Part shown: piece after piece, positions 36,528-48,699 of the stretch
Layout of the letters: every line of letters begins with the position of its first letter
Position numbering within the stretch: position 1 is the stretch's first letter
From: Dromaius novaehollandiae
Taxonomy: Eukaryota > Chordata > Aves > Casuariiformes > Dromaiidae
Assembly (NCBI RefSeq): GCF_036370855.1
Contig: NC_088102.1
Coordinates: 66,659,601-66,723,600 of the forward strand
Length of the DNA stretch: 64,000 nt
Reading direction: 5' to 3'
Made by a program: the position numbers and the translations under genes
The notes under the pieces: generated by a model
What the model saw: only the letters and a program-made list of their open reading frames with translations
Databases searched by the model: none
What the model was told of the DNA's origin: nothing

Positions 36528-39500
36528 GTGAGTAGCCGGCGCGGGGGCCGGGCGAGGCCGGGGACGTTCTAGGGAGCGAGGCGGGGAGGCCGGACCCTGC
36601 GTGTGGTGCTTATAGAAACGCCAGGTATCGCTGGGAAGCGCTGCTGTGTTTTAGGCCAACCCGTGATGCAGGCGAGTGAGCAGCAGCGATGTATCCAGCC
36701 AGCTCGGTGCTAGCAAAAGCTTGTTTTTAAAAACTCCCAGGCGACGTGTAGGCGCTGTATCCACGGATATCCCAGGTGCTGCTCCCAGGGACCATCCCAC
36801 TTTGGGAGCACCTGGGCCGGGCAGCTCTGCTCTCCCCGTCGGGGCAGGCTTGGCTGTGTCCGTAGCTCCTCGGCGCCTCTCCAAGCCCTCCTGGATGTAC
36901 TGGATGTCTTGGATGGGGCCAAGCTGCCTGGATGTGAACCTGTTGCTAGTGATGCCTCATCCTTTCACAGCACGGGCCGTGCCAAAGGATGTCGTCGTTG
37001 CCTCGCGCGTGCGGGACTGCACGAGGTCGGGCTTTCCGTGGGCACGCAGCACCCGGGAGCTGCGTTGCAATGGGCGGGAGGGCTAAGGCAGTGGCGGCGG
37101 ACGCTGAGCAGTCCCCAACCAGGTGACAGCGGCAGCTCGCCGGGCTTTGGGGTGCCCTGGCCTGGCGTTGCAGTGCGGGGCGCTGCTCCTGCCCTTCTGC
37201 GTCTTGCTGACCTATAGGTAACCAGGGGAAGGGGGCACGGCCAGGCGGCGGGGAGGGGACGTAGGGGCGAGCTGTGCCTGCTGCCGTGCATGTGGCCCTC
37301 GCGCCTCCGCTCTGACTGTGCGAGAATTAGTTAGCTTGGAAAGCTGCTTTCGAGGAATGGGGCGAGTCGTTTTTTTGGAGACACCGGCGTCTGGAGCCGT
37401 TCTCCCTCGGAGGGAAGGGTTTGCTGCCGAGCAGGGAAAGACCCCGGGTACCAGTTTCAGACGGGGATGCTCAGCCGGTGCGGACTGGCGTCATGCGAGG
37501 TCTGGCGTGCCGGGGGGCTGCTGCCTGGGCCCGCCGTTTCGGAAAGGTGCTTGGAGCACCTCCCGCCCTCGGTTGGCTTCGGGCAAGGGTTTGCACACGC
37601 GCCGCTCTTCCTCCGCTCCTCTTCCGCCTCCCGCGTCTCCGTCTGCCGGCAGCCGGGAGGAGAGCTCCTGCCTGGGACTCGCACCTCTCCCTCCCGCCTA
37701 TATATAGCGGAGCGCCCGTGTCCCTGCCTTCAGCTCCCCTCCCCTCCTCCCGCTCTCGGGGGATGAAAGGGAACGGGGCTTTTGTTTTGCGGACAGACTG
37801 ACCTCCCTTCACCTCGAATAACCCTGCCTTCCAGGCCAAAATGAAAACACTTCTGCAGGCCGACGAGGAGTTTTGTGCCAAGTGGCCAATCTGGTGTTTG
37901 CAGGGGGATTCATCTTTTTTTTCTTTTTTTTTCCTCTCCGGTCCCCCTTCTCCTGTTTTCAGTCTTTCTGCTGAGTGCAGGTGCCTGGGGGCTGAAGCAA
38001 AGCCACCCCAAACCCCTGCTTTAACCCCTTCAGCATCTGGCTGTGCAAGGCTGAACAGATGTTTGGGCTCAAGCTCTGCTAGGTGAAGGCTGCAGACATC
38101 CCAAGCTCCTCTCTCTTTTTTCCCTTTATTGGTTGGTCAAAGCTGGGCTTAGTCTTAATTTTTAAACCCCCTTGGCTACCAGGATCTCCACACCCTGCCC
38201 CTACGGCCACATCCTCAGGTCTACAGGGCAAGTTCATGGCTCTCTGGTGGCTCGTGGGGACCTGTGTCCGCACCGAGACACTTGCACTAGCTATGGCCTG
38301 CTGGAAGGCCCAAGGCTTGCCTGCTTGTGAATTTGTGCCTTAAAACCGGGCCCAAATTTGCCAGGAGTACGCCTCAACCCACAGCCTGCTGAGAGCTGCT
38401 ACCCGAGGAGCAACCTGCTTCCAAAGAAGCAGCTGACACGGGCTGCTGCAGCCTGGTCCCGCGAGCGCCGGGGAGCCCTGCTTGCTGCAAAAGGCTTGTT
38501 GCAAGCAGCCGGCCGGTGATCGTGGAAAAAAGGAAAATCGTGAGAAAGCTCGCTGTCGGTTTTCTGCTGCCGAGGTGATTTAAATACCTAACTACTGTAT
38601 GTCCTTGTCACGGGAGGGCTTGCAAAAGCCGGCGTCCTAGCCTGAGGTGCTTCTGTGAGCACGCTGCAGTTTCTCGTGGGCGCGTGGCCGCTGCCGAGAT
38701 CCCGTTTCTGATCCTGCTGAGCTGGAGCATCTCCGCGTGGCTCTGGGCTGGCCCGCGGGTGACGGCGGGGATGTCCGTGGGTCCGTCTGCTCGCCCGGGG
38801 CACAAACCGCAGGTGTCTTTGGAAGAGTTAGGATTTGCAAATGTGAGGGATATCGAAGGCGGCTCCCAGCTTGGGATTCCCGGCATCGCCGGCGTTGCTC
38901 GGCGCCTTGCCGCGCGTCCCCTTTGAGCTGGTGGCCATGGGGCCCTGCTGGGCCGCGGGCCCGGGTGCGCTCCGAGGACGCCGGGGGAGCGGGAGGGAGC
39001 GGGCTGGGGACGCGCAGCGACGTCAGCTGTCAACAGAGCTGCGGCGTGCTCGGCCGCTTCGCCCCGCGGCTCCCCGGGGCCGGCGCTCCGGGGCGCAGGT
39101 GGAAGGATGCTCCGGGGCCGAGGGGCGAGGATGGGGCCGGGGAGGAGGAGGAGGAGGAGGAGGAGCGGCGGCGTCCGCCTTGTGCTCCGCGCACAGCGGC
39201 TCCCGTTTCCTCCTTCCCAACAGCTGATAAGAATTCAGCCCTGTGCCGCCGCTTGTGCTGACGGGGCACATTCCTGCGCGCCGCCGTCCCTCCGAATAAT
39301 ACTAGGAAAAAGCAGGGGGGCAGGCGCGGCCCGGGGGCACGGGGACAACGGCAGTGCTGCCGGCCGCGCACAAAGGGGCCCTTGTTGGTCCCCGCCGGGC
39401 CGCGGCGGCCCCGGGGGCTGTTTACACCCGAAGGCCCCTTCCACTCGGCTGGGCGCTCGCGGCCGTCCCCGAGCCAGGGGCACCGGCTGAGGCGGCCCCT

Positions 39501-41774
39501 TCCCCGGCTGCCCGGGGCTCCAGCCCTCCTTCCCCGGCAGCGGGACGGGGCGCGGGTCTCCCGGAGCGAGCGCGATTATTAGTTAAATAGGAGCTAAACC
39601 CTCGGCGGCGGCGCGAGAGCGAGATGCCGCACGTGGGCGAGGGCCGGGGGCTCCGACCCGCGGTCCCGCCTGCTGCAACCAGCCCTTGTCCCGGTCCGGT
39701 CAGCGGCGACGTTGCTGCTAGCTAGAAATTTCCCGGCCTCCGTTGCCCTTCGGCTGCTGTCCCGAGGTAGCTGTTTTTCCCCGAGTAACTGTCCCACGGG
39801 AGAGTGTCTTGGCATCTGGCGAGAGCCGCACGGACAGTTATGTAATCGGAAATCTGCCCCGCCGGGCGGTCGCCAGGGAGCCGGCGGCGAAGCCTTCCGC
39901 TCCTCCGGAGGAGGCCTCCAACCTTTCGAAGCCTCGGCTTCTCCCCAGACCACGCGTGTCGTCGCTGCCGCTCCGCGGGAGCGCGGGCGGGAGGGGGCCG
40001 CTTGCGTTTTCTCCGGTTTTTCCCTTCCAAACCCTACGTCTGCCCTTGGCTGGGCTCCTCCGGAGAGGGAAGCATCCTCGGACCTTGGCGGCTGGCCGGG
40101 CAGCGGGGCAGGGCGAATCGGAGGGAGGCCGCCGAGCGCTGCCGGGTGGATCCCCGCGCTGAAATCACCCGGCACTTTGCAACCCCGAGGCCTGAAATGC
40201 TGCCCCAGCCCCATGCGCGAGAAAAGCGCATCCTTTAATCCTTTAGTTGCAGGCCGTTTCATGTCTTTGGAAGTCTTCTTGTTTTGCATTAGAAATTCGA
40301 ATTTGCCCATTGCTTTATTTAAAGAGGAGAAAAAGGGGGGAAAAAAAAATTACCCAAGCCGTTCCTCTAGAGCACGTTGGCTTAATTAAATAGTGACACT
40401 TGCTTGTCGCTGCGTTGGCCACTTCTCCGCTGGCTTTCGCATCCTTCTGCAGGGAGGAGCGGGAGAGGAGCCCTTCTTAAAAGATTAAGTTTAATAGCTA
40501 TTTTTGGCGGGTGTGGGAGCGTGTTGTTGAGACTGTATTCTTCCCGCAGCTGTCTCAGAGCTGCCCCATCTGGTAAAATTTATCCGCGTTGCTTCGTTTC
40601 ACCTGCCTGAGCGTCAACATGAAAGGAGGAGGTTGGCGACTGCAAAGCCGCGCTGCTTCTTTCTAATAAAAGGCGCCTGCCAGGATCAACAGCGGAGACA
40701 TTCGCAGTAATCTCCGTCGCGTTCGCATCCCGACTCGGCTTCGGCTTGCTCGCTTCGACCGCCCCAGCTAGCTGAAGCCGCAAAGGCGGCTCTTGCTGGT
40801 GTCACTAATGAGGTGGAATAAACTGCGGTGGTAGGAAGTGCCTTTAATCGCAGTCGCGCTGGGAGCTCGGAAAGCCTCGCCGTGCAACGGAGGCGCTTGG
40901 CGAGCCGGTGTCCGCGGCGCGCTGCCGCGGACGAGGGATGCGGGGAGAGCGGGCGTCCCTCTCGGCGCGGGGTATCACGGCTGGGCCTCTGCCGTTGCAG
41001 GTAGGCCCGTGGGGCGAAATAACAGGAGGATCAACCGCGGCATCGTGGAGGAGTGCTGCTTTCGGAGCTGCGACCTGGCTCTCCTGGAAACCTACTGCGC
41101 CAAGTCCGTCAAGTCGGAGCGAGACCTCTCCGCCACGTCGCTCGTGGGGCTGCCGGCACTCAACAAGGTGAGCGGGGGCGGCGGGTCCCCGGAAGGGCTG
41201 GTCAGAAGAGAAAGAGAAGAGAACGGGGCCACGGGGAGAGGGGGATGCCTGTCCCTGAGACCCGTTCTTCTGCAGCAAAGCCAGGGTGAGGCGACCTCCC
41301 AGGGACGGAGATGCTTGAGCAGGGGGGTTGGAGCAGGTGCTCTCCAGCGGTCCCATCCCACCTCAGCCCTGCTGTGAAGCTGTGCTGAACGCCCGCACGA
41401 AGCACACGGGATGGGGCCACCGGAGATGGTCTAGGCTAGAAGAGGAGGAGAAATGAGCTCTCCCTGGGGCCAGGCGAGAACCACGAACCTCACGCCCCGC
41501 CTCGCAGGCTGATTTTTTCCCCTTGCCTCCGCAGGACAGCTTCCAAAAGCCTTCGCACGCCAAGTACTCCAAGTACGACGTGTGGCAGAAGAAGAGCTCG
41601 CAGCGGCTGCAGCGCGAGGTGCCGGGCATCCTGCGGGCCCGCCGGTACCGGTGGCAAGCGGAGGGGCTGCAAGCCTCCGAGGAAGCCAAGGCGCATCGCC
41701 CCCTCGTCGCCCTGCCCAGCCAGAGGCCCCCGGCGCCGCGGGCGCCCGCGGGGCCGCCGGGCCGCCAGAAATGA
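36374..41774 (+). CDS. IGF2: insulin-like growth factor II precursor (three coding exons)
   Basis: Joining 36374-36527, 41001-41167 and 41535-41774 gives a 186-residue precursor (chicken is 187). IGF2 is a secreted mitogen of fetal and post-hatch growth that signals through the IGF1 receptor and insulin receptor. Residues 1-24 are a Leu/Ala-rich signal peptide. Mature IGF2 is 25-91: B domain [20 protein letters not shown]..., C domain [12 protein letters not shown] (53-64), A domain [11 protein letters not shown]... (65-85) and D domain KSVKSE (86-91). All six cysteines are present: 32, 44, 70, 71, 75, 84. The E peptide, 92-186, includes the conserved [11 protein letters not shown] segment matching the end of mammalian preptin. 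Splice phases are 1 then 0, as in other IGF2 genes. The canonical start has A at -3. Confidence 0.97.
36528..41000 (+). other. IGF2: IGF2 intron between coding exons 1 and 2
   Basis: This is a 4473-base phase 1 intron from GTGAGT to CCGTTGCAG. It contains an isolated TATATATA at 37699-37706 in GC-rich surroundings and a CpG-rich block at 38.9-39.56 kb with a GGA-repeat stretch near 39145-39165. No conserved exon or repeat is seen. I did not find the miR-483 hairpin that eutherian IGF2 carries in an intron. Confidence 0.75.
38900..39570. promoter_or_regulatory. CpG-rich block inside IGF2 intron
   Basis: CpG is dense by eye across about 650 bases, including GGCCGCGGGCCCGGG-type strings and a GAG/GGA trinucleotide run at about 39144-39166. 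It is separated from the promoter island by several kilobases and may be an internal regulatory island or simply GC-biased DNA. Confidence 0.3.
41001..41167 (+). CDS. IGF2: IGF2 second coding exon: C, A, D domains and start of E
   Basis: The acceptor is CCGTTGCAG. The first two bases finish Ser52, then the exon encodes [19 protein letters not shown]... through ...[10 protein letters not shown] and ends at AAG/GTGAGC (GT at 41168-41169) in phase 0. It holds the C, A and D domains and the first 16 residues of the E peptide, matching avian IGF2 closely. Confidence 0.96.
41535..41774 (+). CDS. IGF2: IGF2 third coding exon: E peptide
   Basis: After acceptor CCTCCGCAG the exon encodes 79 residues, [18 protein letters not shown]... 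to ...PPGRQK, and stops at TGA 41772-41774. It carries most of the E peptide, which is removed during secretion. The conserved part is [18 protein letters not shown] and the [13 protein letters not shown] block; the Pro/Arg-rich tail [15 protein letters not shown] differs from chicken. Confidence 0.96.
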   Translation, partial: DSFQKPSHAKYSKYDVWQKKSSQRLQREVPGILRARRYRWQAEGLQASEEAKAHRPLVALPSQRPPAPRAPAGPPGRQK

Positions 41775-42226
41775 ACTGCCGAGCGGCGTCTCCGTTTTGG
41801 GTCCGCCGGGGGCGGGCGGGAGGACTGGCGAGGTCTAGCCCCCGAGCCCCTCGGCCCCCCCGGGGGCTGCCCCCGAGCCGCGCGGCGGCCGGCCGGGCGC
41901 GGGAGCCCGGCGCGGCGCCGGCGGGACCGCGGCGCCCCGGGCCAGCGGCGCCGTCTCCGTGGCCTCGTCCTCGCGGGCGGTTTTGGGGGGCGGGAGGGGT
42001 GTTTCGTTTCTCAGACCTGTCCTCTTCCCCCGTGTACCCAGTGTTTCCGAGCCTGTGCTTCAAAGGGACAGTGTGGCACTTGACCTTTTCGGTTTTTTCC
42101 CTGTGGGGCACGGCATGACATCCCGGGTGCCAACAGCAGAAGACAAAAGAAAGAGCGAGAGGGGAAAAGGATACGAAGTCAACATTTTTTTTCGAGAAGA
42201 AGAGTCCATTCCGTGTCTTTCTTGAC

Positions 42227-42232
42227 AATAAA
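42227..42232 (+). terminator. IGF2: IGF2 proximal poly(A) signal
   Basis: AATAAA lies 453 bases after the stop codon, followed by an A-rich then T-rich region. Use would give a short 3' UTR lacking the GA tract and second GC-rich block. Confidence 0.4.
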
Positions 42233-42467
42233 GTGAAAAAAACGGGGAGAAATCTTGAGGGATATAAATCTTTTTGCCTCATTCCCACCCCCACTTTTTT
42301 TTTTTTTTTTTTTTGGATAACTTTTCTTATTTTTATAACTTTCTTTTGCACCTTTGAAAAAAACGTAACTGAGAAGAGATTCCGAGGAGACCCATCTGCA
42401 TTTTTTGTGTGTGCTTAATTACAAGATTCCAAATCGACTTGCACCTTTTGAAAATCATCGATGAAGT

Positions 42468-42478
42468 GAGAAAGAGAG

Positions 42479-42528
<50 letters not shown>

Positions 42529-42532
42529 AGAA
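42468..42532 (+). repeat. GA-rich microsatellite in IGF2 3' UTR
   Basis: An almost uninterrupted GA dinucleotide tract with a few AAAG interruptions lies in the transcribed strand of the IGF2 3' UTR. Length polymorphism would be expected. Confidence 0.9.
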
Positions 42533-43403
42533 AAAGGAAAGGGGAAAAAAAGAAAAAGTGAGCTGATGCTCACTTTAAATGGAGGAGGCGTCTGCATTGC
42601 ACATTTGCCACGGATTTAGTTGATTTATATATATAATATATTATATAACTTTTTTGGCAAAAAAAGCACTATTTTTATGGGACATTTTGTGTAGTATCTG
42701 AAGAGGGATTGTAATGTTTAAAATGTGTTATGGTGCTAAAGTAAGTTGGAAGGGAAAAAACCCAGAAATAGCAAGGGAGGGTGGGGAGGGAAGGACAAGA
42801 TAGCGAATACTGAACTTGAAATTTTAGCTTTTCGTTTTAGGAAAAGTGTGATAAATGTGTTTCTTTTCTCTTCTGAAATATAGCTTGGTCATGACCATAT
42901 GAGCTAGTTGGCTGTCACTCATGTACACAGATGCACGCACACACAGAAATACATCTATACGCATCCTTTTTTTTAAGAAAAGAGAAAAACAAAACAAAAA
43001 AAAATCTAGACTAAAAGGGAACTGCTCTGAAGACAAACCACGCTGGAGTCGCGCAGGTGTGCCCGCTCCGCCTCCGGGCCCCGCTCCGGCGGGGACCCCG
43101 CCGCGCTGGCTCCCGGGGCCGCCTCCTCCGGCCCCCGCTCCGGCTTCTCCCCGGCGCTGCCGGCTCGCTCGCGCGCCGAGCCCCGGCGGAGGCGGCCGCG
43201 CCACCACCCGCCGGCTCCTGCCCCTGCTCGGCCCCTCGCCGCGCGGGAGGGAGGCAAGGCGACGCCGCGGCTCGAGGCGCGGGCCGGAGAGGCGGGCAGC
43301 GGGCTGTAAAATAGGTTGGTTTTAAAATAATATATATTATCTGTCTAGGAACCGTAAAAGGGGGGAATCAATTACATCTCCCTATGATATACTCTCACTT
43401 GCT

Positions 43404-43409
43404 AATAAA
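43404..43409 (+). terminator. IGF2: IGF2 internal poly(A) signal
   Basis: AATAAA is followed within 40 bases by GT-rich sequence (CTGTTAACCAGTTCTGTACTT), a plausible cleavage environment. It lies just after the GC-rich 3' UTR block. Confidence 0.4.
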
Positions 43410-43918
43410 ATGGGGACACTCTGTTAACCAGTTCTGTACTTGCTTTGTCTTATATATCCATACATTTAAAACATAAAAAAAAAAGACTACTTGAATTGTA
43501 TTCTATTTCGTGGTTTGGAGGGGAGGGCTAGGGGGAGTTTTGAGAGGGGGAGGATTTTAATGTATAATCCTTTTGTTTGTTATTACCTTGCAATGTTGAG
43601 CCATGAAGCCTTTGTTTAAAAAAATGGCACTGCAATACACGACAAAGAAAATCCTTTATTTATTTTATTAAATATATATGGAAAAGAATGAAAATTGGTC
43701 CAAATTAAAAGGGCGGCGGGGGAGGGAGGCGGGTGGGGTGGGGAAGGCAGAATAAAAACAGAGCAATTGCAAATAATTAACTTTTTTTTTTCCTTTTCAT
43801 GTGTCTTTTTTTAAAAGAAACCTAGTTTTTATTTTTTAAAAAGAGAAGTAAAAGCTTTCCTGGATGCTTTGTACCAAAAAAAGAAAAATGAAAAAAAAAA
43901 AAGAAAATCTGTTAAGCA

Positions 43919-43924
43919 AATAAA
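43919..43924 (+). terminator. IGF2: IGF2 distal poly(A) signal
   Basis: AATAAA follows an A-rich tract and is followed 25-40 bases later by a T-rich segment (GTTTTCTTTTATTTATTTTTTTGC). It is the last canonical signal before clearly unrelated sequence, so I take it as the most likely main 3' end. Confidence 0.5.
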
Positions 43925-46363
43925 TATCCATCCAGAATACGAAGCCTGGCGTTTTCTTTTATTTATTTTTTTGCTACTGGGGTCGTTGCTGGGGGGGCGG
44001 GGAGGGGGAAGCCGTGCCAAGTGGCGGTATCCGTAAGGGACCGGAGGAGAGGGCGTTAAAGCTGCTCTCCTGGGGCTCGATCCTGCGAGGGAGGGAGCGG
44101 CGCTGGGGGGCAAATGTGAGGGAAAATACTACCATTCCAGTCCGGTAGTAATTTCCACCGCTGCGGAGCGGCTGCTGGGCAAAACGGTGCCGAAGAACTC
44201 CTTTATACCCAAATCCAGCTAGATACCGTGCCATCTGAGCTGTCACCAATTTAGCCAGCAGGGATGCAAAAACTTTCATTTTTTTGAAAATTAGTTTCTT
44301 CTAAAATTTGTGGTAAGCCAAAAAAGTAGATTTTTTTTTTTTTCCCCTTGGAGATTTATTTATTTATTTATTTTTTCCTAGCTAGACGGCAGGGTTTTTC
44401 GTGCCGCTGCAGGGATAGCTGCTTCCTTTGGACATTTCCTTTACTGCAGGTGGAGAAAGGTCGTGTTCAGCTTCCCGTCCCTCCGCAGCTTTGGTTTCGT
44501 TTGCACCCAAAGGTGGCCCTATAACGGGCTGACTTAGGGCTTCTGGTGGGAGCTGCTGCAATTTTGTCCTTGGGAGATTTGTTTCCTTTCTGCTTTTTGG
44601 TGCATAAACCACTAATGTGGAGGGGGAATAGCTTTGCGTGCAGACCTTTTTCTGTGTTTTTTGTTTGGTTGGTTGGTTGGATGGTGCCAACGTGCCCCAG
44701 CCACTTCTGAGCCTGCTCCCAGCCTGCTGGGCACGTGAGACCAAGCCCGCGCTTCAGCTTGGGCTTCCCCTGCTGCTTGCAGGCAGGTAAGTCAAAAGCA
44801 ACCCAGCCCATGGGGCTGAGGACAAACCCAAGACGCTGCGTTTGCTTAGGTGGATGGGCAGAACGGCTAGAGATTTTTGAGCCGCCCCTACGCACAGAAA
44901 CAGCTCTTAGCACTGACCTCCTGGGGTTGCTCGGGCATGGGAAGCGGTACCAAAGTGGGCACGTCTCAGAGCTGCCTGGCACGTTCGGGCACCCAAACCG
45001 GCCGCAGAGCTCAACCCAGCCGCTCCAGAGACCGCCGTGCACCAGGGACCTCCACGCACCGCCTTGCTGGCTTGCAAGAGGATCGGGAGGCAAAGGATAA
45101 TTTCGGCAGAAGAGTCGGCAACTGTTTCCCTGGTGCCCTGGGGAAGAGCGGGAAAGGGCTCCCTCCTCCGAACAGGAAAGGGCTTTGTCTGGAGATGGAG
45201 CAATTGAGGGCGGGGGGACCCTTTTCTCCCCTGCTACATTATTTCTCAGCTTTTCTATCTGGAAAACACCTGAGCTGTTTTCCTAGTCTTCATGGAGTAG
45301 TAATAGTGCCACAGGGATGAGCTGAGCCTCCAGACTGGTTCCTCTGCATCTCTATCTCTTGGCTGCTTCACCAGTTTCATCCTGCCTGATCCCAAAAGCT
45401 CAGTCTTTTGGTGATGTACCTGGCTACCTCTGCACCAAATGACGGGAAGAACTGTGTTTGCTGGTTAAAAAAAAAGAAAAAGACAACTTATTTTGTTGTT
45501 GCATGCATTACTGTCCGCTCATGCTTTATATGGTTGTGGTGAGGGGAGAGGGGACCTGGGAAAGGTGTTGCTGTATCCGTGTGTTCAAACACTTTCTTTT
45601 AATTAAAAAAGCCGCTTCCGATGTCCACAAACTGCAGGCACCGTGGTGGCACAGCAGCTCCGTGGCTCCCAGGCCATGCGAAGGAGGACCGCCAGTTTGC
45701 AATGGCCAAGGGATGCCCTGTCCTGCGAGGGCCCCGATGGCCCCACGCGAGGGGCTCGGGATGGCTCGACATGACTGCATCCCGCCGGAACCACGTCGGT
45801 CCGGGCAGGAATCCTGGCCTGCTCCGCTGTTGTGCGACCAGCTGTGCATGCACGCAGGAATGCACTTGCTCATTAAAATCACGTCAGCACTCACAGAGAG
45901 CCCTGCGAGAGCCTCTTCCCCCTGCCCGCTCCTTGTTCCCACCAACAAGGCACTGACAGCCGAGATTCCCAACCTGCCGTGTGCTCCTTCAGCGATGGGC
46001 AATGGGCTCAAGGCAGGAAATTTCCAAACAAGCAATTTTTTGGCTTGGGTGGTGTTGGAGGCCAGACTTGGTACTTAAGATGGGCCATTCTGGTCTGAAG
46101 CTGGCTGCTTGCAGCTCTTGGTTTGGGTGTCCAGACCACCCGTGGCTCCAGTTATGGGAGGGGAGCACCGCCACGGAGCACCGATCTCCGTGGGCATTCT
46201 CCAAAGAGCAGCACGGCCAGTGGCGTTGGCCAGAAAGCGTTAAGCATAGCATAGTTTCAGATGGCAAAAAGAAACTGCTCAGATGTTCTCTCATCGGTAA
46301 TATCTGAGTATTTGACACACAACAGCAGGGAAACAAAGAGAGAACTCCTTCTCTGTCATGAAC

Positions 46364-46418
46364 AATAAAATACCTGCCTTACTTCTCAAAATTACTACAG
46401 ATAAATGCAATCTTTATT
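46364..46418. terminator. convergent poly(A) signals
   Basis: AATAAA on + at 46364-46369 and AATAAA on - (TTTATT at 46413-46418) point toward each other with 43 bases between. This is the layout of two transcripts ending tail to tail, for example a long IGF2 3' extension and an unknown minus-strand transcript. It may also be chance in AT-rich DNA. Confidence 0.25.
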
Positions 46419-48699
46419 GAATTTTCAAAGTTCTCGCATGTACATGTTTGCCCTTCTTTGTTGACTGGCTTTAGAAAGAGCACAGCTTGCAATTACAGGA
46501 CAGTGAGACAAAATAATACCAATAATAACAAAGTCAGGTGAGTTATTTCCATGCCTTGCCACGGGAGAAGGGCTGGGACAACCTCTTTGCCCATTTTCTG
46601 TCCTCCCAAAAGTGTGTTTAGATGAAGGACATGCTCCTTCTGTACAGGACAACACCCTTCACCTCAGTAGACCTTCAAAGGAACTGATTTAGGAAGGCAG
46701 TCAAGACCCAGGGAAAATCAAAGCTTGTTATTGCAGACAAGCATTTCACATAAATCTGCAAAAAAAATTTAAATCTTTAACAGAAATCCACCCAAAAAGC
46801 ACTCAGGTCTCTTGTCTCATTGCTCCTACTGGAAGGCAGATGGCATCTTATCACATCTGATGGCTAGAAATGATCTTCTAGCCACCACCTGCTACTGGTG
46901 ATGATGATTGTTCTTACGACAGCTCTTTTAGCTTCCCTCCCTGGATGAGGGAGCCATCTCATTCTCTTCATTTTGTCAAGCTAATAAGTCAAACTCTTCT
47001 GGTCTCCTTTTATAAGCTGGACTGGGACGGTCTAATTTGCCCTACCAGTTCCTCCATTCTAGTTGGCCATCTCTGCGGCTTTTCTCATCTACGGCTGCTG
47101 ACAGCCGGCAGGGATGCGGATGCTTCTGAAAATTTTGCCCTATCAATCAGCAGAGCAGTTTTATTAACACTCTGCCTGATCGCTGGGGTTGAAAAGCTGT
47201 GGGCTGAGGTTCAAGGGAAGTCTTCTACTGTGCGATTAGGGAGCGCTGCGCTTTTAGGCAATGTCCTTCAGACAGGGGATGAGCAAAGCCTTCCTTTAAG
47301 CATAGACGTCACTTAGTCTTCAGTAGTGTAAAGTTAAGTGGAGTATTTTGTATCTAAACTTCATTTTTTTTGTCTGCCTGCTGTAAATATCCCTGCAGAT
47401 AGGCAGTCCCCAGCACGGCTAATGCCTATGTCAGAGCTGCAGCTTATGTGGGCATTGTCCCCCAAAACTGCGACCGTCTGAGCTGCAGGCTGAAGCAATG
47501 GCCATAGGATCGCAATCTCGGACACCCTGTGAATAGTGAAGGACTGAATTAAGGGAAGAGCTAAATTCCAGTCTCCAGAAAGTGAACCACCCAAATCCTT
47601 GCCAGGGACTTGGCAGAGAAGCAGGTACCACCCCTCCCACCACTCATAACTAAGGTGCTCCCCTGGAAGAGTCGTAGGTTTAAAGCTATTGGGGCAAAAG
47701 AAATCAGAAATCAGCCTCTGCCCCCTCCATGCCAGGCAAAGGCGCTCGGCACCAAGCAGAGAGCGCTCTTAGGCCCTGCAGTCGCTTTGAGGCCAGGAAA
47801 TGATGTCTTGCTTTTTTAATGGGTAAGGACTTAACTCTAAGAGGTGGTTAAGGACAGAATTGAAAGGGGAAGCAGATGATTTACAGTGCTCAGGATCCTG
47901 AAAACACCCCAGACTATATCTCAGCTGGTGCTTCCAACCTTTTCTGAGCCCATTTCAGAGCCCTGCATTTCCCCAGTGGCAGAGAGGACCCCTGTACAGC
48001 AAATTCAAGCCTAGCTTTGCTTCCCTTCAGTGCTGTTCGTGGATCCCTTTGCAGTAGCTCATAGATCAGTCTGGTTCACAGACTACAAGCTGAAACACTG
48101 CTCTTTCAGGAGCTCTGTTTTTCTAAAACAAAAAATACTAAGAAAAAAGCAAATTATCTCGTGTTTTGGGGGAGAAACAAGGTGGGTGTCAGAACTGGGA
48201 AGAAATCAAGAACTCAGTGGCCCTTTCTGGACTTGTCACAGTCTGGTGCAGCCGATCAACCTCTGGTAACGAAGCGAGGGAAGCAGGCTTTGCGACGAGG
48301 CACGGCTGGAAACGTCACTGGCTTCTTAAACAGACACAAAAACGTGAACCTGGAGTACACTTGGGATATGGTTTTCTTAAGACCCATGTCAGGAGCACAG
48401 AGGCCTGTGTGGGTACCACTCCAGCTTCTAGAACAGAAATTCCCCCCCCCTCCCCCTGAAAACAATTTTGCCAGGCATTTTTGGTACCGGATTATTCAGT
48501 CTCAAGCCAGAAGGGCACACTGATAATGGTAATCTTTGTTTTCCTCACAGCTGGGGCAAAGCTGCAAAGGGAGGGAGGCGATTAAGAGAATATTAGGACT
48601 TCATCTTCCAAGACGTTGTTGCTTCTGTTCCTCCTCCCTCTCCCCTCCGTTCTCCATGCTTAGCAAAGAAAGCGGCAGGAGTATTATTTCTCAAGGCCT

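Larger units (their letters stand above)
41775..43942 (+). other. IGF2: IGF2 3' UTR
   Basis: No coding sequence follows the stop, and four AATAAA signals occur at 42227, 43404, 43751 and 43919. If the last is used the 3' UTR is about 2.17 kb. It contains a GC-rich block right after the stop (41790-41960), a GA microsatellite (42468-42530), AT-rich sequence, a second GC-rich block (43050-43310) and U-rich elements. Vertebrate IGF2 mRNAs have long, regulated 3' UTRs, so this layout is expected. The exact end is uncertain. Confidence 0.7.

Noticed and set aside
41431-42351. 306-codon minus-strand open frame over the last IGF2 exon and 3' UTR
   Set aside because: It is a shadow of the IGF2 coding exon plus GC-rich 3' UTR.
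46980-47110. Faint antisense CR1 similarity
   Set aside because: Only one block resembles the consensus and I could not extend it, so I do not list it as an element.
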